Part shown: one piece after another, positions 1-6,498 of the stretch
How the letters are laid out: every line of letters begins with the position of its first letter
Position numbering within the stretch: the stretch's first letter is position 1
From: Phoronis ovalis
Taxonomy: Eukaryota > Phoronida > Phoronidae
Length of the DNA: 10,181 nt
NCBI GenBank assembly: GCA_028565635.1
Contig: JAOXYB010052134.1
Location: forward strand, 1-10,181
Direction of reading: 5' to 3'
Notes under the pieces: model-generated
What the model was told of the DNA's origin: nothing
The model's database searches: none
Seen by the model: only the letters and a program-made list of their open reading frames with translations
Made by a program: the position numbers and the translations under genes

Positions 1-141
1 TAAATAATGTATTAAGTGTTAAAATATTCAATTTTGTGAAAAATAATAAGTGAATAGTATAATAAAAAAGTTTTGTAACTTTTTAACGGACCGAAACACT
101 TAGTCACTTTTTGTAGTTTTTAAGGCAATTTGGGTTCTCTG
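1..141. other. A+T-rich noncoding left edge
   Basis: I see no gene or RNA here. A GGACCGAAACAC string at about 88-99 nearly matches GGTCCGAAACAC at 205-216. It may be an outlying copy or boundary of the minisatellite that starts at 142. Confidence 0.4.
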
Positions 142-214
142 GTCCGAAGGCTCATTGCTTCGAAAGCTCGTTGGTCCGATGGTTCATATGTTCGAAAGCT
201 CGCTGGTCCGAAAC
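142..214. repeat. GTCCGAA/TTCGAA minisatellite, 32-nt dimeric unit
   Basis: Two successive 32-nt units (142-173 and 174-205) are followed by a partial third (206-214). Each unit is itself two related halves of about 16 nt. The first half begins GTCCGA and contains a GGYTCAT block. The second half contains TTCGAAAGCTCG. Read on the other strand the core is TTCGGACC followed by GAGC. Short arrays of this kind of motif are, as I recall, common in bivalve genomes, often inside non-autonomous transposons. That association is from memory and is not shown by this sequence alone. Confidence 0.75.
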
Positions 215-683
215 ACAAAATAAATAACTGATATATAATGCTTACTTTAAGGTGTGTGATTACTGCTTTTTAACTCTGGCTTAGTGCCCGTTTTGGTTAT
301 AATTACACGTAGAACTCTTCTGAGGAACTGTTAAGCGTTTTGCAAAACAAAACTGTTCCTAAAACACGCTATATCCAAAATGTTTATTCCAGTCAGTTAT
401 CACTCACGCTGACAAAACATTTTCTCAACTGTATGGTATGAGCAATTAAGAAAACCCCTTTTATCATCATCGTCATGTTAATCGTATTCATCATCATCAT
501 CATCATCATGTAACAAAACTGCACATTAAAAGCTACAAAAGGTATCTTTAAGATACTTTGATATTTTTTAAATTTAAGATTCCTTATCATTAAATGAAAT
601 GCTATAATTTCGAAAACGTAATTAAATAAATATTCTTAAAAGTGTTATGCTCTGTTCTACTCAGTTCATTCTATAATATATAG
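215..683. other. Noncoding A+T-rich stretch
   Basis: I recognise no gene here. The only structured part is the trinucleotide microsatellite at 488-509 and its degenerate left flank at about 462-475. Confidence 0.5.
488..509. repeat. (TCA)n microsatellite
   Basis: About seven uninterrupted TCA units occupy 488-509. A degenerate run (TTATCATCATCGTCATG) lies about 25 nt to the left. The polymethionine tract seen when this strand is read in reverse is a by-product of the repeat and not a gene. Confidence 0.9.
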
Positions 684-1088
684 GGTGTCTTTCAAAAAGA
701 GATGTGTTGTAGTATTGATGAAAAAGCAGAATGTGCAAGTCTCCAACCACTATGGTTATAAATAATGTTGGAAAATGCGTTTTTGCCTCAAAATAAAGTA
801 CGAGTACTCAAACAATTTCAAGATATAAAAAGTAATATGGAATTTTTATTGATCTACTGAAAGTTAACGAAATTAGCGAAAAATTGAAAAACATGAAACA
901 TTTTTTCAAATCGTTAATTTTCTGTGAATTGTTGAGTTTCTTAACAGTTGCACATTAAGCCGATGTTTAACCGGTATGCAAACTCTATAGTCTGTTATGC
1001 TTTTTCATCAATACTTTAAAGATGCAAATTAAATAAAGGGATCTAGTTGTAGTGTTACTCAACCACTACAACACATTTTTTTGAAAGA
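684..1088. mobile_element. Foldback/MITE-like element with imperfect long inverted arms
   Basis: The left arm (about 684-728) carries TCTTTCAAAAA, then ATGTGTTGTAGT, then ATTGATGAAAAAGCA. Reverse complements of these blocks occur in mirrored order on the right: TGCTTTTTCATCAAT at about 998-1012, ACTACAACACAT at 1065-1076, and TTTTTGAAAGA at about 1078-1088. The inner region also mirrors itself weakly: CTCAAACAATTTCA at about 808-821 against TGAATTGTTGAG at about 926-937. The right arm carries about 50 nt that the left lacks, including a 9-bp hairpin (GTTGTAGTG at 1046-1054, CACTACAAC at 1064-1072). There is no coding capacity, so any movement would depend on enzymes supplied elsewhere. I could not identify a clear target-site duplication, so the outer limits and the superfamily are uncertain. 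Confidence 0.6.
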
Positions 1089-2128
1089 TTTTTGAAGCCT
1101 TTGGCGCCGTGGTTGCATACAAAATTAAGTGCATAAACAATGTTCCAGCATGAAAAAATAATGTCCTCGTGTGTGCGTTGGAAAAACGCACTAACTACGC
1201 TCAATAAATCATCTATCGGTCATCAAGCTAACTATGTACATACGGGGTGTACACTATAAGCATACAAAGTAATTAAGATTCAATATTTGGCTAGTCCTTA
1301 TAAGAATATAATCATATTTATTATAATAGCCATTGTAACGCTCCTTGTAAAGCAACGTTAACATTTTTAAATGCAGGTATTTCTCCCCAGGTGGTATATG
1401 TTGTATACTTGCAGTGACACAGGGGCTAGTGTTATGTAAACTATATTTTACCCGGATATTTTGTTCGCATAAAGGATAAGACTACTCTGCCCGTTTTTTT
1501 AAATGTCCACGAAGGACCAGTGCGCCGTCGGAATAAAGATATTCCACGAAAGAATGTGCAAACGTCAAGTGTAAAGGATTTACATTAAACTCACTGCTAA
1601 TTTTGAAATCAGACGATAGGTACGCGAGTATTCGTATTGCAATAGATTCGAAAGTTATAATCAATGTGTGGACATTCTTAGACGATTGTAACTGTCAAAC
1701 TACAGGCTAAGGAAGGACAATAAAATATGAAGTTTTAAACGATAAACTGAGATTATAGACTCACACAGTCAGGGTGAGAAATTATGCTTTGGCTGTTGGA
1801 TTTAAACCAGCATTTGTATGCAGTTAAAGCGCACTATGAAAAAAAATTGGACTTTATATAGCGATGTTCAAGCTGGCGCTTGGAGAGCGCAAACGATTTA
1901 AATAAGTTACTATGTATACTGTAATTGAATGGAAAAATCTATGTTGCATAATTCCGTGGCTGTTTTAATACAATATAGCATTTCCTAACGTTAAATATAC
2001 AAGTTTGAATTTTATTTACATGTACTTGTGCTTTCTCACAGCTCGTCAGCTAGGGGCTCTTAGCTAAAAATAGTATGCCTTTATAGTAAAGAACTGCACC
2101 TGAAAATAATAGTGTTCATAAAAACAGT
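1089..2128. other. Noncoding stretch, no supported feature
   Basis: I find no protein family, RNA gene or clear repeat here. A reverse-strand open frame of about 60-70 codons (about 1482-1694) is discussed among the rejected items. The rest is ordinary A+T-rich sequence with frequent stops in all frames. Confidence 0.4.
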
Positions 2129-2204
2129 TTATCATTCCTTAACCAAATATACAAAACTATGAAAATAGTTTGCTTTAGTACTTTGTTTGGCAAAGGAATG
2201 ATAA
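2129..2204. repeat. 76-bp hairpin-forming inverted repeat
   Basis: TTATCATTCCTT (2129-2140) is matched by its exact reverse complement AAGGAATGATAA (2193-2204). A second, inner pair (CCAAA at 2143-2147, TTTGG at 2186-2190) and an AACTAT/ATAGTT pair around the loop extend the fold. It may be a minimal foldback element or a structured transcript segment. Nothing in it is coding. Confidence 0.6.
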
Positions 2205-3944
2205 TCTGCTACTAGAATCTAGAATCCTCGATTTTCACCTTTAACTTGGAGGGTTTGAAATTACAATTTTTTCGAAATTAATTATGTGAAATGATAATTT
2301 TTTTAATATATATATACTAGAGATGTTTAGACTTACTATTTCTTACATGTAGTTTTGCGCAATGTATCAAAAAGATAAAATATTACATTAATCACTGTTT
2401 ACATAACTGTCACTTTAGCGAATTTCTAAAGTCGCAGATTCTTAAAGGAAACATTCAAACACAACTCCCGTTCAATTACGTTTTCAATAAATATTACACA
2501 TTAGTATATTTTTTTAAATTCAATATTTTAATTTTTCATTAGTTTAATATCTCCCATTTAAGGTGGTTGGAGAGGCTGCAGCAGTCTCTAAAGTTTTACT
2601 AAACTCTGAATACAACTATGGAAAGTTCAACACTCCCATTCGCTATGTTGTTCCTCAATTTTGTTCTTAATACATTTGAGGAAACTAATTCATTGCAAAG
2701 TTTTAAGGACTAAATTTGAAATGCTGATATTTAGACCTGCATGTAAGCACAACAAGTACCTCTGTGCCTATTTTGAAAAGAAAGGCACTAAGACGTCATT
2801 CATAGGTCCCAACCAAACGTCTTCGTGGGTAAGCACACATTTGTAATCATAGATTTACAATTAAAATGTTTTCTTGTGACATTGTTTACAATTGTAAATA
2901 AGGTATAATTCAGTATTCAGTATTACAATTAACATGACCTGCGTGTTACTAAAAATCTTTACAAATCTTTTAGGGCAGTGGTTGAAAACTTTGGTGTTCG
3001 ACTACTCTATTATCCCATCTTTCAGACTAAAATGCGCAAATATAAAGCAAAACTATTTCAGGCGATATATGCTTTCAAATTTCTATGGGTAAATATACAG
3101 TTCATATTTGAGTAAGACGAGTTTTATAAAACATTCAAAGGTTCATAAACAAATCATACATTTTGAGTGTATAAAAGTCATTCATGCGGAGATAATGGGT
3201 AAGCACTACTGGCTATTTGAATAATGAGCGGAATAGCAGGTTATATTAATGAGTGCCTTTTTCCTTTAACGGTATGCTACTCTTTTGAATTCAAGTGCAT
3301 AGGTTAAACGCGTTTTGCCAAAATTATGTTAATTTTATTTGAGTATTTATTTGTAATAACATTTATTTCCTTGGTAAAAGGATCTTAAACCCTAACATTT
3401 TTTTCTAGTTAATGTCTTGTTATAACGGGCGAAGTAAACAGCAGATCCAATACTCGAACAACTATACATAAGTAGTAAGATTCCCTTACGGATCAGTATT
3501 GACTATTCTAGGAAGAAAATTAATGTTAATCCGTTGGTTGTTGACATTTATTTCAAAGTTTTATAGTTAAAAACTCAATTTTATAGTGTTGACGTGTTTA
3601 GGAAATCTCAATGGGTTTATATGTCTAATTTGAATTTGGTGTTCGTAATGTATGTCACATCTAACTGTAAAAACTACTAATATTTTGAAAATCAATTGCA
3701 TGTATTAATGTAATAAATTATGATTAAAATGTTGCACTCTGGTTCAGTGCGCACGTATTATTTTGAATTTGCTTTGTCACACAATATAAAATCCATTTAC
3801 AACAGCTATGTATTGTTTGAACTGAAAGCAACTAATATTTCAAATAGAACTATGAAAAGAGAATGCGTTTATCATTACATATAACAATTCAATGTAAGCC
3901 CAACGCGGGACAAAACGTATTTTGCTATTACACTTTGTACAAAT
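2205..3944. other. Noncoding stretch with one weak coding-like patch
   Basis: Most of this stretch is A+T-rich and featureless. The patch at about 2563-2830 is less A+T-rich. On the + strand it gives an open frame at 2563-2670 after an AAG that could serve as a splice acceptor. A second open frame overlaps it and runs to a GTAAGC donor-like string at about 2829-2834. The two lie in different frames and neither peptide is one I recognise. It could be a decayed exon or chance. From about 2830 to 3944 I see nothing. Confidence 0.3.
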
Positions 3945-4095
3945 AACGTTGTCAAGTATATTAACAATCAAAGCAACAATTCTGTTTAACAATTGCAATG
4001 TCCTTTATTTGATCATATTGTTATTCTATGTTAAATAAAACTCTTTAGCCAATTGTATAGAGTATTGACTTATTGTTAAAATACTTGACAACGTT
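3945..4095. mobile_element. 151-bp MITE-like element with 24-bp terminal inverted repeats
   Basis: The left terminus at 3945-3968 and the right terminus at 4072-4095 are reverse complements over 24 bp with one mismatch. Both outer ends read AACGTT, then GTCAAGTAT, an A/T mismatch, TTAACAAT. The interior of about 100 bp is A+T-rich, noncoding and contains further short TTAACAAT/ATTGTTA strings. The size and inverted ends fit a miniature inverted-repeat transposable element. Because AACGTT is itself a palindrome, it cannot be decided by eye whether it is terminus or target site. The superfamily is unassigned. The element ends about 10 bp before a TATA-like string and about 410 bp before the start codon at 4505. 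Confidence 0.7.
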
Positions 4096-4105
4096 TCAAA
4101 GGCGA

Positions 4106-4113
4106 TATATATA
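4106..4113 (+). promoter_or_regulatory. Candidate TATA box
   Basis: TATATATA follows GGCGA and sits next to a MITE-like element, about 390 bp before the start codon of the TPR gene. A TCATGTC string about 35 bp downstream (near 4139) is only a rough initiator match. In such A+T-rich DNA TATA strings are common by chance. If transcription did start here, the leader would contain several upstream ATGs, which counts against this reading or implies an unseen 5' intron. Confidence 0.2.
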
Positions 4114-4140
4114 GTTGCTTAATAAAACAGCAAAACAGTC

Positions 4141-4236
4141 ATGTCAGAAAAATATGTAGGATGTTATTTCATCATGGGAATCAGCACCTTGATCATGTTC
4201 TATCCCCGAAAACCATGGATGGCTTGGTACAAATAA
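4141..4236 (+). other. Short open frame upstream of the TPR gene (possible uORF)
   Basis: ATG at 4141 opens a 31-codon frame ending TAA at 4234-4236. The peptide starts MSEKYVGCYF and is hydrophobic in the middle (FIMGISTLIMF). I recognise no family. It would be an upstream ORF if the gene's transcript begins near the TATA-like string at 4106. It may equally be chance. Confidence 0.12.
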
Positions 4237-4504
4237 ATTAAGCCATCGTATTATAAACCGAGATCCTTGAATCTAAAGAAGAGTACTCCGTAATCCTGCG
4301 AATTGTTTTCAACCGGAGCAATTTTATTTTCACCAATAGAAAGATAAAGTACCGTTAGCTATGAGAGAAGGGTTACAAAAGTCAGGCCAGGTTCTTACTT
4401 AGAAACATCATCTTGACGTTCTACTCCTGGTAGTATAGTTGGCATATAACACATTTAAATCGTCGTATTACGGCGTTGGATTCCATAACACACTGTTATT
4501 AATC

Positions 4505-4643
4505 ATGGGAAATTGCTTAAGACGTAGTAATTCAGTAATGCGGAATGCAGCTACTATTAATAGACAAGCAGATAGTGCTAGCGATGGGGAAGTTTTAAAT
4601 GTCAAAAAAGATAGGAAACATTGTGAATACAAGGAAGATGAAG
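4505..4643 (+). CDS. Exon 1 of NTase-TPR protein, acylated-type N-terminus
   Basis: This is the first coding exon of the gene that continues at 6499. ATG at 4505 has A at -3 and G at +4, a strong initiation context, and an in-frame TAG lies upstream at 4436-4438. The exon encodes 46 residues plus one base of codon 47 and ends GAAG|GTAAGA, a consensus donor. The exon's last G plus the first AA of the next exon gives Glu47 and keeps the long frame open, which is the main support for the join. The peptide starts MGNCLRRSNSV: Gly2 is available for N-myristoylation and Cys4 for palmitoylation. Arg6 departs from the PROSITE myristoylation pattern, but RNF11 (MGNCLKS...) is a known acylated protein with a basic residue at the same place. 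The rest of the exon is polar and charged, as in a flexible linker. A 5' noncoding exon cannot be excluded. Confidence 0.72.
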
Positions 4644-5066
4644 GTAAGACGTTATAACTAATCCGCGAGGACACTTGGTCATTTTTCGGTGTGAGGTCTC
4701 TAAACCATATCCGGTGGAAAGCATCGGAGCGTCATCTAGTGGCACGTTTTTTTATTAATTCCAGCTACACTTGCTGTTTTCTCTCACATGCTGGTAACCT
4801 TTTATGAATGAAGCATAATATTTAGTGGACTTCGTGGTGGAATATTTATTTGAGGAGCCATATTAATGTTCGTACAACACTTATAACCAAAAATACAAAA
4901 ATAAACCTTAACTTTAAGGTAGCTAACCTTTTTGGGGCAACTTATACACACATTTAGGGTAATTTTAGATGGTTAATTGAAAAAAATAACTGATTAAAGT
5001 ATACACTTTAGAAAGAGACTAATATGAGGATCATTAAAAAAATACTTTACTTGTCTTTATCATGAT

Positions 5067-5106
5067 TATAATTAGCAATATAATATATGTTATATAATTA
5101 GCAATA
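5067..5106. repeat. Short direct repeat, 26-nt period
   Basis: TATAATTAGCAATA occurs exactly at 5067-5080 and again at 5093-5106, separated by 12 A+T-only-like bases. A longer-range echo also exists: GGTAATTTTAGATGG near 4958 and GGTAATTTTGGATGA near 5108. Function is unknown; it looks like slippage or local duplication. Confidence 0.6.
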
Positions 5107-5285
5107 AGGTAATTTTGGATGAGAACTTATTTCTATCAAAACCCCCACAGATATAAAGCTGAACATTTGTTAAAATTCACTTCAAATAGGCCAAGGGACG
5201 CCAGATTTGTTTAAAGTTTTTTTGGTTGTTGAATTTTGAAGGGTCATAATTTTTTAATAATTAAAACATATATATATTTGCATAA

Positions 5286-5462
5286 GTTTTCGTTACTTCA
5301 TCCAGTGCAACATGCTATGACACAAACAATTAACAAAGAAGATTTTGTTTCAATCCTATAAAAAATTGGGACAGGTATCAAAGAATGATCTTGCAACTTT
5401 CCCGACACACAAGTTTAGAAATTATTAAATATTTACCAACGGTTGCTATGGTAAAAAATCAT
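5286..5462. repeat. Diverged intronic direct repeat, copy A
   Basis: This aligns by eye with 5613-5775. Shared blocks in the same order include TATGACA..CAAACAATTAACAA, GAATG.TC.T.CAACT.TC, and GTTGC.ATGG.AA.AAATCAT. Substitutions and small indels suggest an old duplication or two insertions of one repeat family. No coding capacity is seen. Confidence 0.6.
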
Positions 5463-5612
5463 TTAAATTAATTTACATAGAAAACAAGAAAATAACATGA
5501 ATTAAAGCATTTTGGCGATGTATTCTTAAAACCTTGAAACGTATAACCTTCGCATTATTTTCGCAGAAGTTCCACGATATCAAAGACTACTTGCTTAATG
5601 ACAGTTATCATG

Positions 5613-5775
5613 CATTTCGGTCAGTCAGTACAATGTATGACAACGCAAACAATTAACAAGAAAGATTAATTAAACTTTTAAAATTTAAAGATCATTATTC
5701 AGGAATGGTCCTACAACTGTCTCTACACTACAAATTATTCATTATTTGTAAAGAGTTGCAATGGCAACAAATCAT
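5613..5775. repeat. Diverged intronic direct repeat, copy B
   Basis: This is the partner of the copy at 5286-5462, offset by roughly 315-325 bp. Near its end it carries the palindromic GTTGCAATGGCAAC (5755-5768), of which copy A keeps only a degraded version (GTTGCTATGGTAAA at 5442-5455). Confidence 0.6.
5755..5768. promoter_or_regulatory. X-box-like palindrome (RFX-type), weak
   Basis: GTTGCAATGGCAAC fits the RFX X-box pattern GTNRCC-N(0-3)-RGYAAC with one mismatch in the first half-site and a 2-nt spacer. It lies within a repeat, deep in intron 1, so it may simply be part of the repeat consensus. Binding is unproven. Confidence 0.2.
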
Positions 5776-6129
5776 GAAACTTTTTGTAGTATTTTTTGCA
5801 AATATGTATAACTACAGTCATTAATCTAAAACAATAAACTTATTAGTCATGCTGAACAAGTCGTATGTAAACTTGAGGGTAAAATTTCAATGTATTAGTA
5901 TAATTACCGGAATGTAATTGTGTGCGATGTCATATGCGTGCCGCTTTCGCAAATTTGCACTTGTCTCACTAGACAAGACCAAACGCCTTTTCAAGTTTTC
6001 CAATTTTGGGTTTATTTGAAACTGTAAGAATTGAAGAAAAAATAATCAGATTTCTATAAAATTGTAAACAATTCTCTAATATACACATTCAAATGAAAGT
6101 GCTGATTTCGTTATGTTGCATAAGGCGTT

Positions 6130-6274
6130 TCATAGATCGTCATCATACACATAGGTAATGAGAGAGTACTGTTTTCCATCAATTACAAGGGAACCACGTG
6201 CACACATTTCTTCCTTAAGCAATATATTGTCAGAATCACATTGTTTGTGCCCCGGGGTTTGTGCACTTAAAGCT
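6130..6274 (-). other. Possible antisense terminal exon inside intron 1
   Basis: On the reverse strand a pyrimidine-rich acceptor (TTCTGTTTTTTCTTACAG, ending at 6275) is followed by 1 nt plus 47 codons and a TGA at 6132-6130. A reverse-strand AATAAA lies about 115 nt further on (plus-strand TTTATT at 6011-6016). The peptide is non-repetitive and mixed in composition, includes EEMCARGSLVIDGKQYSLIT and ends YVYDDDL. I do not recognise its family. The open frame in fact continues back without a stop to 6444 (104 codons from there), so an unspliced reading is also possible. It may be the last exon of a nested gene, a transposon remnant, or chance. Confidence 0.22.
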
Positions 6275-6498
6275 CTGTAAGAAAAAACAGAAGCATGTCT
6301 TACCTCGATGAAGTGCTGGTGACTAATACGAGAACGTGACGTTTCCCTTGTGATTGCATATTTTAAAACACGTTTAAATGTACAAAACGCCAACTTTTTC
6401 GATACTGCCAAGTTTTTTGATACCTTACAATACCACTTTCTCATAGTTAAAATTAATATTAATACTAATTGCCCATAATAATAATTTTACTATTACAG

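Larger units (their letters stand above)
4644..6498 (+). other. Intron 1 (phase 1, about 1.86 kb)
   Basis: The donor is GTAAGA at 4644. The acceptor is TTTTACTATTACAG ending at 6498. Both sites place the intron after the first base of a Glu codon. The frame before 6499 stays open only back to 6447 (TAG at 6444-6446) and holds no ATG, which supports a splice here rather than a start upstream. Apart from the repeats and antisense open frame listed separately, the intron is plain A+T-rich sequence. Confidence 0.68.

Noticed and set aside
488-509. CRISPR-like or regulatory repeat
   Set aside because: It is a plain trinucleotide microsatellite with no spacers. The whole window is eukaryotic in character.
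393-590. Reverse-strand open frame with a run of methionines
   Set aside because: The Met run is the ATC/TCA microsatellite read in one frame. The rest is low-complexity A+T-rich sequence.
1482-1694. Reverse-strand open frame (contains NVNPLHLTFAHSFVEYLYSD), with an acceptor-like string at about 1695
   Set aside because: The peptide looks fairly protein-like and an AATAAA lies further on (plus-strand 1317-1322). However, no family is recognised, there is no ATG start in frame, and such strings arise often in A+T-rich DNA. It is worth a translated search but not an annotation.
4439-4504. Extending exon 1 upstream to a TTG at 4439
   Set aside because: A TTG start is not credible for an animal gene. 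The ATG at 4505 has A at -3 and G at +4 and yields an acylation-type N-terminus.
4468-4674. Reverse-strand open frame opposite exon 1
   Set aside because: It is the shadow of the + strand exon, which has a strong start context, a consensus donor and a phase-matched continuation.
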